Below, piece by piece: positions 1 to 7,868 of a stretch of 22,460 nt of DNA. This DNA comes from MGBC124762 sp048201935 (GTDB lineage: Bacteria > Bacillota > Clostridia > Oscillospirales > Oscillospiraceae), in contig DBFBGR010000005.1 in NCBI GenBank assembly GCA_048201935.1, positions 1-22,460 of the forward strand, given 5' to 3'. Made by a program: the position numbers and the translations under genes. The notes beneath the pieces are model-generated. The model was not told the origin of the DNA. It did no database searches and worked only from the letters and a program-made list of their open reading frames with translations. Numbering within the stretch: the first letter of the stretch is position 1; every line of letters begins with the position of its first letter.

Positions 1-4
1 ACCG

Positions 5-619
5 ATGACGCCAAAGAAAAAGACAAAGGGCACGCTGATCGTTCTGTCCGGGCCGTCTGGGGTGGGCAAATCCACCGTGATCGCCGAGCTGCTGAGCGAA
101 CGTGACGACATTCATTTCTCCGTCTCCTTCACCACCCGCAAACCCCGGGTAGGCGAGGCTGACGGCGTCAGCTACCACTTCGTGTCCAAAGAGGAATTTG
201 AGGGCATGATCGCGCGAAATGAGCTGTTGGAATACGCCAAATATGTGGAAAACTATTACGGCACGTCGCTGAAGGTCATTGAAGACCAGTTGGCCGCGGG
301 AGTGGACGTGCTACTGGAGATCGAGGTCCAGGGTGCGGCCACCGTCAAGCAAAAGTGCCCCGAGGCCGTGCTCATCTTCGTCATGCCCCCCAGCTTCGAG
401 GAGCTCTCCCGCCGCCTTCATGGCCGGGCCACCGACGACGAGACCGTGATCCAGGGCCGCCTGGAGCGGGCCTTGGAGGAATACAAGCAGATCCCCCTGT
501 ACGACTACCTTGTCATCAACGACAGCGTCCCCAACGCCACCCAGGAGATCTTGTCCATCCTGGCGGCGGAGGGCTGCCGGGTGAAACAGCGCTTACCCAT
601 ATTCCAAACGGGCGCGTGA
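5..619 (+). CDS. gmk: Guanylate kinase
   Basis: Guanylate kinase (ATP + GMP = ADP + GDP), a cytosolic enzyme of purine nucleotide synthesis that feeds GTP and dGTP pools. The 204-residue length is normal for the family. The P-loop GPSGVGKST is at residues 16-24. The GMP-binding segment TTRKPRVGE is at 43-51, with the following YHFV block at 57-60. The arginine-rich lid (RRLHGRATDD) is at about 136-145. The ATG at base 5 fits the usual N-terminus, but only four upstream bases are in the window, so its ribosome site cannot be seen and a slightly earlier start is not excluded. It is followed 41 bases later by rpoZ, as in most Firmicutes, so it belongs to the long operon running to rsgA. Confidence 0.97.
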   Translation: MTPKKKTKGTLIVLSGPSGVGKSTVIAELLSERDDIHFSVSFTTRKPRVGEADGVSYHFVSKEEFEGMIARNELLEYAKYVENYYGTSLKVIEDQLAAGVDVLLEIEVQGAATVKQKCPEAVLIFVMPPSFEELSRRLHGRATDDETVIQGRLERALEEYKQIPLYDYLVINDSVPNATQEILSILAAEGCRVKQRLPIFQTGA

Positions 620-660
620 TATCTGAAGACCGCTAAATTTTTTGAAGGAGTGACCCCATT

Positions 661-852
661 ATGATGCTCTATCCCGCCATGGCCGACCTGCTGCACCAGG
701 TGCCCAGCCGCTATATGCTGGTGAACGTGGTGGCCCAGCAGGCCCGGAAGATCGCCCAGACCGCCGAGGACGAGGGCTATCCTCTGGACGACAAGCCCGT
801 GACCCTGGCCATCCGCCAGGTGGCCGAGGGCCAGGTCATCCTGGCCGAGTAA
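661..852 (+). CDS. rpoZ: RNA polymerase omega subunit
   Basis: Small RNA polymerase subunit that clamps the beta-prime C-terminus and helps core assembly. The 63-residue product has the omega pattern: a motif of the form SRYxLVxxVAxxARxIA at residues 16-32 and KPVTLAIRQVAEGQV at 45-59, the equivalent of the conserved block near the omega C-terminus. The Shine-Dalgarno GAAGGAG at 644-650 lies 10 bases before the ATG at 661. A second ATG at 664 is possible but spaced less well. It sits directly downstream of gmk, which is the standard gene order. The usual next gene coaBC is absent and priA begins 12 bases after the stop. Confidence 0.93.
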   Translation: MMLYPAMADLLHQVPSRYMLVNVVAQQARKIAQTAEDEGYPLDDKPVTLAIRQVAEGQVILAE

Positions 853-864
853 GCCCTTCCACCC

Positions 865-3348
865 GTGGCCCAGCCGGTAACGGCGAAGCTGGCTTTATCC
901 TCGGCCACCTTCGCGATAGACAAGCCCTTTGACTACCTGGTGCCCCAGGCGCTGGAGGAGCGCATTGCCCCCGGTATGCGGGTGATGGCGCCCTTTGGCC
1001 GGGGCAACAAGGCTGTGGAGGGCTTTGTCCTTGCCCTTGGCCCAGCCTCCGGCCAGACCAAGGGGCTGAAATCGGTCTTGACGGTGCTGGATGACCAGCC
1101 GGTGCTCACCCAGACGGAGCTGAAGCTCTGTTTGTGGATGTCCCGGCGGTATTTCTGCACCGTCTATCAGTGCGCCAAGGCCATGCTGCCCACGGGATTG
1201 TGGTTCTCCATCCAGGATATCTGCCGTCTGGTAGACGGCATAGACCGGGAGGGGGCCTACGCCGCCGCGGGCAAGTCTAAGAACGCCCAGCGGCTGGCCG
1301 AGTTGCTGCTTTCTCACCCCACTGGCATGGAACTGCGGGAGCTTCGGCTGGCCTTTGGGGCCGCCGACCCCGGCCCGGCGGTCAAGACTCTGGTCCAGGC
1401 CGGCGTGGCCGAGGTCGCCGCCAGCGCCAAGCGCAGTGTGGGGGACAAGACCGAGCAGGTCTGCGCCCTGGCCATCCCGGCGGAGGAGGCTTTGGCGCTT
1501 GTCTCCCAGCGGAGAAAGAGCGCGCCCTTGCAGTACAACGTGGTGGAGCTTCTCTGCGCGGTGGGCCGGGGCGGCATGAAGGACGTGTGCTACCTCACCG
1601 GCGCGACCCCCGCCACCGTTCGGGCTCTGGCCAAGCGGGGCATCGTCACCTTAGACCGCCGGGAGGTCCTGCGCCGCCCCCAGCTCACCGACCTGGGAAG
1701 GGGAGAGCCCTTCACCCTGAACGACGACCAGCAGCGCTCTTTCGAGGTGTTGAACGCAAGGGCCCAGTCGGACAAGCCCGGGGTGGCCTTGCTCTACGGT
1801 GTCACCGGCTCAGGTAAGACCAAGGTCTATATCCGCCTCATCCAAGAGGCCCTGGCCCGGGGCCGGACGGCTCTGGTGCTGGTGCCCGAGATCTCCTTAA
1901 CGCCCCAGCTCATGCGTATCTTCACCGGCTACTTTGGCGAGCTGGTGGCGGTGCTCCACTCGTCGCTGACCGAGGGCCAGCGCTATGACGAGTGGAAGCG
2001 GGTCCGCTCCGGCGCGGCCCGTGTGGTGGTAGGAGCCCGCAGCGCGGTGTTCGCGCCGCTGGAAAAGCTGGGCCTTGTGGTGCTGGATGAGGAGCAAGAG
2101 GGCTCTTATAAATCGGAAAACGTGCCCCGCTATCACGCCCGAGAGGTGGCCCAATACCGGGCGGCGGCGGAGGGAGCCTTGTTGCTCCTAGGCTCGGCCA
2201 CGCCGTCGGTGGAGAGCATGTACCAGGCCAAGATAGGCCGGTACGCCTTGGAGACTCTGCCCGGCCGTTTCAACCAGCAGGCTCTGCCCCAGGTCATCGT
2301 CAGCGACATGAAAAAGGAGCTGCGCCAGGGCAACGACACCGACGTGGGCCAGGAGCTCCAGGAGGAGCTGCTGAAAAACCTGGAGCGGGGAGAGCAGAGC
2401 ATTTTGCTCCTGAACCGCCGGGGAGCCCGCCAGCGGGTGGTCTGCCAGCAGTGCGGCGAAGCGCCCCAGTGCCCCAGATGCTCGGTGTTTTTGACTTACC
2501 ACTCGGCCAACAACCGCCTGATGTGCCACCACTGTGGTCACTCCCAGCCCCTGCCTCAGCGGTGCCCTGCCTGCGGCGGCGAGCTGGCCTTTGTAGGCTC
2601 GGGGACCCAGCGGCTCCAGGAGACCCTGCAGGCCATGTTTCCCGGCCGGGACGTGTTTCGCATGGACGCCGACGTGGTGACTCCAAGCCGTTCCCACCAG
2701 TCTATTTTGGACAAGTTTGCCAAGAGCCCCACCGCCATCTTGCTGGGCACGCAAATGGTGGCCAAGGGGCTGGACTTTGAAAATGTGACGCTGGTGGGCG
2801 TGGTCAACGCCGACAGCGGGCTGTATGTGCCCGATTTCCGCTCCGCCGAGCGGACCTTCTCGCTCATCACCCAAGTAGTAGGCCGGGCAGGCCGTGGCAA
2901 AAAAGCGGGGCGGGCGGTGATCCAGACCTTCACGCCGGACAACGACGTTATCTCCGCGGCGGGACGCCAGGACTATGACGGCTTTTACGCCCAGGAGATC
3001 GCCCTGCGCCGGGCCATGGGCACGCCGCCCTTTCGGGAGATCTTCGTGCTCACCGCCTCGTCCCGGAGCGAGACCGCCGTGCTGCGCTCCTGCGCCAGAC
3101 TGCGCCAGAGTTTGGACGCGGCGCTGGCCCAGCCGCCCTACAACGCTTGCGGTGCGGAGCTTTTGGGCCCCGCGCCCGCGGCCATCTACAAGCTCAACGA
3201 CCGCTACCGCTGCCAGTTGACCCTGTCCTGTCCCACCGGTCAGGGCGGGCCGCTGCGGAGCCTGCTGGCCCACTTTCTTCGCTGTGCCCAGCAGGATAAG
3301 GAAAACCGGGATGTGTCTTTATTCGGGGACTACGACCCCATGGATTAA
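865..3348 (+). CDS. priA: Primosomal protein N' (replication restart helicase PriA)
   Basis: 3'-to-5' superfamily 2 DNA helicase that recognises stalled forks and reloads the replicative helicase. The 827-residue protein starts at a GTG. Its N-terminus (TFAIDKPFDYLVP) is the typical 3'-end DNA-binding domain. Walker A GVTGSGKT is at residues 312-319. Motif II is DEEQ at 408-411, where the classical form is DEEH. Eight zinc-binding cysteines in four CxxC pairs lie at 527/530, 536/539, 554/557 and 567/570. GTQMVAKG starts at 628, followed by the QVVGRAGR motif VI region. No strong Shine-Dalgarno precedes the GTG, so translation probably depends on coupling to rpoZ 12 bases upstream. Length and domain order are complete. 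Confidence 0.96.
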   Translation: MAQPVTAKLALSSATFAIDKPFDYLVPQALEERIAPGMRVMAPFGRGNKAVEGFVLALGPASGQTKGLKSVLTVLDDQPVLTQTELKLCLWMSRRYFCTVYQCAKAMLPTGLWFSIQDICRLVDGIDREGAYAAAGKSKNAQRLAELLLSHPTGMELRELRLAFGAADPGPAVKTLVQAGVAEVAASAKRSVGDKTEQVCALAIPAEEALALVSQRRKSAPLQYNVVELLCAVGRGGMKDVCYLTGATPATVRALAKRGIVTLDRREVLRRPQLTDLGRGEPFTLNDDQQRSFEVLNARAQSDKPGVALLYGVTGSGKTKVYIRLIQEALARGRTALVLVPEISLTPQLMRIFTGYFGELVAVLHSSLTEGQRYDEWKRVRSGAARVVVGARSAVFAPLEKLGLVVLDEEQEGSYKSENVPRYHAREVAQYRAAAEGALLLLGSATPSVESMYQAKIGRYALETLPGRFNQQALPQVIVSDMKKELRQGNDTDVGQELQEELLKNLERGEQSILLLNRRGARQRVVCQQCGEAPQCPRCSVFLTYHSANNRLMCHHCGHSQPLPQRCPACGGELAFVGSGTQRLQETLQAMFPGRDVFRMDADVVTPSRSHQSILDKFAKSPTAILLGTQMVAKGLDFENVTLVGVVNADSGLYVPDFRSAERTFSLITQVVGRAGRGKKAGRAVIQTFTPDNDVISAAGRQDYDGFYAQEIALRRAMGTPPFREIFVLTASSRSETAVLRSCARLRQSLDAALAQPPYNACGAELLGPAPAAIYKLNDRYRCQLTLSCPTGQGGPLRSLLAHFLRCAQQDKENRDVSLFGDYDPMD

Positions 3349-3362
3349 CGGAGGTATCTGCA

Positions 3363-3887
3363 ATGGCGACAAGACAGATCATCGAGCAGGGCGACGAGAC
3401 CTTGACCAAGGTGTGCCGCCCGGTGACCAATTTCGACCAGCGGCTCCACGACCTCATCGACGACATGCGTGAGACCCTGGAGCTGGCCAACGGCTACGGT
3501 CTGGCGGCGCCCCAGGTGGGCATTTTGCGCCGGGTGTGCCTGGTCACGGGCTCGGACGGACGCTTCATCGAGCTGGTGAACCCGGAGATCCTGGAGACCT
3601 CGGGTGAGCAGGAGGGCTACGAGGGCTGTCTGTCCGTACCGGGAAAGTACGGCTGGGTCAAACGGCCTAGCTGGGCCAAGGTCCGGGCCCAGGACCGTGA
3701 CGGCAAGTTCTTCGAGGTGGAGGATGTGGACATGACCGCCCGGTGCTTCTGCCACGAGATCGACCACCTGGACGGACACCTCTTCACCGAGCACGTCATC
3801 GGCGGGCTGTACACCGAAGCCGAGCTGGACGCGGCCCAGGCGGAGAACGAGGAGAAAAAGGGCAAGGGCCGGAAGGGGAAGTCGTGA
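3363..3887 (+). CDS. def: Peptide deformylase
   Basis: Metalloenzyme that removes the N-formyl group from nascent proteins. All three family motifs are present in 174 residues: GYGLAAPQVG (44-53), EGCLS (87-91, with the metal-ligand cysteine C89) and HEIDH (131-135, with ligands H131 and H135 and catalytic E132). This is the bacterial type normally loaded with Fe2+. A lysine-rich tail (KKGKGRKGK) extends the C-terminus; such tails may help ribosome or RNA contact, which is inference. The Shine-Dalgarno GGAGG (3350-3354) directly follows the priA stop. The last base of its TGA is the first base of the fmt ATG, coupling deformylase to the formyltransferase that makes its substrate. Confidence 0.97.
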   Translation: MATRQIIEQGDETLTKVCRPVTNFDQRLHDLIDDMRETLELANGYGLAAPQVGILRRVCLVTGSDGRFIELVNPEILETSGEQEGYEGCLSVPGKYGWVKRPSWAKVRAQDRDGKFFEVEDVDMTARCFCHEIDHLDGHLFTEHVIGGLYTEAELDAAQAENEEKKGKGRKGKS

Positions 3888-4807
3888 TGCGCGTTGTCTT
3901 CATGGGGACGCCCTCCTTCGCCGTGGCCTCTCTGCGCGCGCTGGTGGAGGCCGGGCATGAGGTCTGCGGCGTATTTTCCCAGCCGGACAAGCCCGTGGGG
4001 CGGCACCAGAACGCCTTCCAGCCGACCCCTGTAAAGGAATATGCCTTGTCGCAGGGTATCCCGGTCTTCCAGCCTGTCAAGCTCCGGGACGGCACGGCCC
4101 TGGAACAGCTTCGGGCTCTGTCGCCGGAGCTCATCGTGGTGGCGGCCTATGGCCGTATCCTGCCCGATGACATCCTGGACCTGCCGCCTAAGGGTTGTAT
4201 CAACGTCCACTCCTCGCTGCTGCCCAAGCTCCGGGGCGCGGCCCCTATCAACTGGGCCATTTTGAACGGCGAGACCGAGACCGGCGTTACCATCATGCAC
4301 ATGGCCAGCGATCTGGACGCGGGGGACATCATTTTACAGGAGACCACCCCCATCGACCCCCAGGAGAACGCCGCCCAGCTCTATGACCGTCTGGCCGCCC
4401 TGGGCGGGGAGCTGCTGATCCAGGCCGTGGACCAGCTCCAAGACGGCACGGCCACCCGGACCCCCCAGGACCACGCCAAGGCCACCTTAGCGCCTATGCT
4501 CTCCAAGGAGTTGTCGGTCATGGACTGGTCCCGGTCTGCCTGGGAGCTGCACTGTCAAGTGCGGGGCCTTTACCCTTGGCCCTGCGCGGTGACTGCGCTG
4601 GACGGTGTGCGCTGTAAGGTGCTGGAGACGGTGCTGACCCCGGAGACCAGCGCGCAGAGCGCCGGGACGGTGGTCCAGGCGGATAAGCATGGGCTGAAAT
4701 TGGTCTGCGGCGACGGTAAGGTGCTGGAGATCAAGACCCTTCAACCCGACGGCAAAAAGGCCATGCCGGCCACTGCCTTTTTGCAGGGCCATCCCATTCG
4801 CCTATGA
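3887..4807 (+). CDS. fmt: Methionyl-tRNA formyltransferase
   Basis: Transfers a formyl group from 10-formyl-tetrahydrofolate to initiator Met-tRNA. The 306-residue product begins VVFMGTPSFAV after its Met, the classic N-terminus. The catalytic Asn-x-His is in INVHSSLLPKLRGAAPI (N106, H108), and the conserved Asp is in SDLDAGD (D144 by family spacing). The C-terminal OB-fold tRNA-binding domain covers about 205-306. The reading frame stays open upstream into def, but the ATG at 3887, preceded by a purine-rich GGAAGGGGAAG tract, gives the canonical protein, so longer starts were rejected. It overlaps def by one base and rsmB by four. It links to fhs in this same window, which supplies 10-formyl-THF. 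Confidence 0.96.
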   Translation: MRVVFMGTPSFAVASLRALVEAGHEVCGVFSQPDKPVGRHQNAFQPTPVKEYALSQGIPVFQPVKLRDGTALEQLRALSPELIVVAAYGRILPDDILDLPPKGCINVHSSLLPKLRGAAPINWAILNGETETGVTIMHMASDLDAGDIILQETTPIDPQENAAQLYDRLAALGGELLIQAVDQLQDGTATRTPQDHAKATLAPMLSKELSVMDWSRSAWELHCQVRGLYPWPCAVTALDGVRCKVLETVLTPETSAQSAGTVVQADKHGLKLVCGDGKVLEIKTLQPDGKKAMPATAFLQGHPIRL

Positions 4808-6078
4808 ACGCCAGAGAGGTGGCCCTGGGGGTGCTTTTTGCCTGCCACAACCAAGGGGCCTGGGCCGACGGAGCTTTGAAGCGGGAGCTCTCCAAGGCCG
4901 GGCTGGACAGCCGGGACGCGGCCCTTGCCAGCCGTTTAGTCTACGGTGTGGAGCAAAACCGGCTCCTTTTGGACTACTATTTAGCCCATTTTGTGGCCCG
5001 TGGCCTGGACAGTCTGGAGCCCCGGGTCCTGGATATTTTGCGCCTGGGGGCCTATCAACTGCTGCTGCTGGACAAGGTCCCCGCCATGGCGGCGGTGAAC
5101 GAGTCGGTGAAGCTGGCAAAGCAGCGCTGTAAAAACCCCAAGACCGCCGGTTTTGTCAACGCCGTGCTCCGAAATCTGGACCGGAGCCGGGACGAGCTAC
5201 CTGCGCTGCCCAGCGGTGAGCTGGAACGGCTCAGCGTGAGATACAGCCATCCTCTGTGGCTTGTAAAGGAGTTTGCCTTGATACTTCCCGTGGAGGAGTT
5301 GGAGGCCCTTTTGGCGGCCAACAACGCCCCTGCCCCAGTGACCGCCCAGGTGAATACTCTGAAAATCACGCCCCAGGCCCTGATGGAGCAGCTGGCCGCC
5401 GAGGGAGTAGCCGCCACGGCCCATCCGGCGCTAAAGGGGTGCCTGACCCTGGAGAAGCTGGGGGACCTGGAGGGCCTGAGGGCTTTTCAGGACGGACTCT
5501 TTTACATCCAAGACCCGGCCTGCCGCATGGCGGTGCTGGCGGCGGAGCCAAGGCCGGGAGAACGAGTGCTGGACCTGTGCGCCGCCCCCGGCGGCAAGTC
5601 CTTTGCCGCCGCCCTGGCCATGGAGGGGCAGGGCTCCATCCTCAGCCGGGACCTCTATGATCGTAAAGTGAAGGAGCTTTACACGTCTGCCGCCCGGTTG
5701 GGCCTGTCCTGCATCCAGACCGCAGTGGCCGACGCCACCCAGAGTGTGTCTGGCCAGTACGACCTGGTCATGGCCGACGTGCCCTGTTCGGGCCTTGGCA
5801 TCATCCGCAAGAAGCCCGACATCCGCTATAAGGACCCTGCCGAGCTGGACGCTTTGCTGCCCATCCAGGCCAAAATCTTGGAAAATGCCGCCGCGGCCGT
5901 GGCCCCGGGCGGACGGCTGCTGTACGCCACCTGTACGCTGCGAAAGTCGGAGAACGAGGACCAGGTGGAGCGTTTCCTTGTAAAGTTTAAGGACTTTACA
6001 ACCAAAAGTATGAGGACCCTGTGGCCCCATCGACATGGGACCGACGGGTTTTTCTACGCCGTGCTGGAGCGGAGGTGA
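4804..6078 (+). CDS. rsmB: 16S rRNA (cytosine-967-C5) methyltransferase
   Basis: SAM-dependent m5C methyltransferase acting on 16S rRNA C967. The first ~135 of 424 residues form the NusB-like RNA-binding domain (helical, EVALGVLFACHNQGAWAD onward). The catalytic domain has SAM motif I DLCAAPGGKS from residue 257, motif IV DVPCSG with C328, and motif VI ATCTLRKSENE with C377. The two cysteines are the release and nucleophile residues of the RsmB family, which separates it from single-cysteine relatives. The start codon lies inside the fmt stop (ATGA overlap), so expression is probably translationally coupled. The length is normal. Confidence 0.95.
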   Translation: MNAREVALGVLFACHNQGAWADGALKRELSKAGLDSRDAALASRLVYGVEQNRLLLDYYLAHFVARGLDSLEPRVLDILRLGAYQLLLLDKVPAMAAVNESVKLAKQRCKNPKTAGFVNAVLRNLDRSRDELPALPSGELERLSVRYSHPLWLVKEFALILPVEELEALLAANNAPAPVTAQVNTLKITPQALMEQLAAEGVAATAHPALKGCLTLEKLGDLEGLRAFQDGLFYIQDPACRMAVLAAEPRPGERVLDLCAAPGGKSFAAALAMEGQGSILSRDLYDRKVKELYTSAARLGLSCIQTAVADATQSVSGQYDLVMADVPCSGLGIIRKKPDIRYKDPAELDALLPIQAKILENAAAAVAPGGRLLYATCTLRKSENEDQVERFLVKFKDFTTKSMRTLWPHRHGTDGFFYAVLERR

Positions 6079-6083
6079 GCACT

Positions 6084-7121
6084 ATGACCGACATCAAGTC
6101 CATGACCCAGGAGGAGCTGGGCACGCTGTTTCGTGACCTAGGCCAGCCCGCCTTCCGGGCCAAGCAGGTCTTCACCTGGCTCCACCGGGGAGTGACCAGC
6201 TTTGAGGAGATGACTGATCTTCCCAAGGACCTCCGGGCCAAGCTGGCGGAACACTGCGTCATTTCCTATCCCACAGTGGAGCGCAAGCAGGTCTCCGCTC
6301 AGGACGGTACCATCAAGTATCTTTGGCGGCTGATGGACGGCAACTGCGTGGAGACGGTCTTCATGCGCTATCAGCACGGCAACACCGTGTGCGTCTCCTC
6401 CCAGGTGGGCTGCCGCATGGGCTGTGCCTTCTGCGCCTCCACCCTGGGGGGCAAGGTCCGGGACCTGACTGCCGGGGAGATCTTGGACCAGGTCCTTTTT
6501 ACCCAGATGGACGCGGGGGAGGCTGTCAGCAACATCGTGATGATGGGCATTGGCGAACCTCTGGATAATTTTGACAATGTTTTGCGGTTTTTGGAGCTGG
6601 TGAACCATCCCGACGGGCTGAACATAGGCATGCGGCACATCAGCCTGTCCACCTGCGGCCTTACCGAAAAAATTGACAAACTGGCCGAGTATGGGTTACA
6701 ATTAACTTTAAGCGTTTCCCTCCACGCCCCTGACGACCCCACCCGGGACAAGCTCATGCCGGTGAACCGGGGGACGGGCGTGGCTAAGTTGCTGGCGGCC
6801 TGCCGGCGGTATTTTGAGACCACAGGCCGGCGCATCTCCTTTGAGTACGCCATGATCGACGGCGTCAACGACTCCGACGCCCAGGCCGATCTGCTGGCCG
6901 ACTGGCTGGAGGGGACCGGGAGCCATGTGAACCTCATTCCCCTCAACCACGTGGCCGAGAGCCCGCTAAAGCCCAGCCGCCGGGTGCGGCAATTCCAGCA
7001 GCGTTTGGAGCGGCGGGGCTTGACCGTCACCGTTCGGCGCAAGCTGGGCGGCGACATTGACGCATCCTGCGGTCAACTGCGGCGAAAGGCCGCCGCAGAG
7101 GGCCCACGGGAAAGGAAGTGA
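6084..7121 (+). CDS. rlmN: Dual-specificity 23S rRNA / tRNA adenine-C2 methyltransferase
   Basis: Radical-SAM enzyme that makes m2A at 23S rRNA A2503 and in some tRNAs at A37. The 345-residue product has the iron-sulfur motif CxxxCxxC at C110, C114 and C117 within QVGCRMGCAFCAS. The two mechanistic cysteines are present: C329 in DASCGQL (methyl-carrying) and C103 in VCVSSQVG (radical-resolving equivalent). A GIGEPL motif lies in the middle of the barrel. The frame is open 21 codons further upstream into rsmB. The ATG at 6084 is preferred because GGAGG at 6071-6075 gives correct spacing and the protein then begins as in homologues. It starts five bases after the rsmB stop. Confidence 0.96.
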   Translation: MTDIKSMTQEELGTLFRDLGQPAFRAKQVFTWLHRGVTSFEEMTDLPKDLRAKLAEHCVISYPTVERKQVSAQDGTIKYLWRLMDGNCVETVFMRYQHGNTVCVSSQVGCRMGCAFCASTLGGKVRDLTAGEILDQVLFTQMDAGEAVSNIVMMGIGEPLDNFDNVLRFLELVNHPDGLNIGMRHISLSTCGLTEKIDKLAEYGLQLTLSVSLHAPDDPTRDKLMPVNRGTGVAKLLAACRRYFETTGRRISFEYAMIDGVNDSDAQADLLADWLEGTGSHVNLIPLNHVAESPLKPSRRVRQFQQRLERRGLTVTVRRKLGGDIDASCGQLRRKAAAEGPRERK

Positions 7122-7128
7122 CTGAGCG

Positions 7129-7854
7129 ATGAACATATGGGGCGTCAGCGATGTAGGCGCGGTCCGGACCCAGAACCAGGACGCCTACTTTGTCACCGAG
7201 CCCGAGGCCCAGGTGCCCTTCGCCGTGGTATGCGACGGCATGGGCGGCGCTAAGGCGGGCAACGTGGCCAGCACCGTGGCGGTGGAGAGCTTTGCCGCCA
7301 CCCTGACCGAGGGCCTGGCCATGACCGGCGCTACGGTGGAGCAGCTTATGCTCCAGGCGGTAGAGCGGGCCAACGAGCTGGTGCGCTATCGCTCGGAGGT
7401 GGACAAGGACTGCCGGGGCATGGGCACCACGCTGGTGGCCGCGGTGGTGGACGGACCTCTGGTGCGCCTGGTGAACGTAGGCGACAGCCGGGGCTACCGC
7501 ATCGGCCCCGAGGGCATCGTCCAGGTCACGAGAGACCACTCGGTGGTGGAGGACCTGGTGGAGCGTGGGGAGATCACCCATGAGCAGGCCCGGTCCCACC
7601 CGAAGAAAAACCTCATCACCCGGGCCCTGGGTGCGGAGGAGGAGGTCCAGGCGGATCTGTACGCCCTGGAACGCCGGGAGGGCGAGCTGATCCTGCTGTG
7701 CTCCGACGGCCTTTCCAACGTAGTCACCGACCAGGAGATGCTTTTCGAGCTGGTCCATGGCGGCCCGGCCCAGGAGGGCTGCCGGCGGCTGCTGGACCTG
7801 GCCCTGAGCCGGGGCGCGCCGGATAACGTCACCGCGGTCCTCATGGAACTGTAA
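7129..7854 (+). CDS. prpC: PP2C-family Ser/Thr protein phosphatase
   Basis: Metal-dependent (Mn/Mg) protein phosphatase that reverses the phosphorylation made by the adjacent PASTA kinase. The 241 residues carry the full PPM/PP2C motif set: RTQNQD (D18), VCDGMGG with metal-ligand D36, GDSRGY, LLCSDGLSN with D193, and GAPDNVT with D232. No membrane segment is visible, so it is cytosolic. The Shine-Dalgarno-like AAAGGAAG at 7111-7118 overlaps the end of rlmN. prkC follows 14 bases after the stop. The phosphatase-kinase pair is conserved across Firmicutes, where it controls cell-wall synthesis, division and spore germination. Confidence 0.95.
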   Translation: MNIWGVSDVGAVRTQNQDAYFVTEPEAQVPFAVVCDGMGGAKAGNVASTVAVESFAATLTEGLAMTGATVEQLMLQAVERANELVRYRSEVDKDCRGMGTTLVAAVVDGPLVRLVNVGDSRGYRIGPEGIVQVTRDHSVVEDLVERGEITHEQARSHPKKNLITRALGAEEEVQADLYALERREGELILLCSDGLSNVVTDQEMLFELVHGGPAQEGCRRLLDLALSRGAPDNVTAVLMEL

Positions 7855-7868
7855 AGGAGGGATGACCC

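Noticed and set aside
2188..3273. 361-codon open frame antisense to priA
   Set aside because: It is a shadow of priA with no family resemblance.
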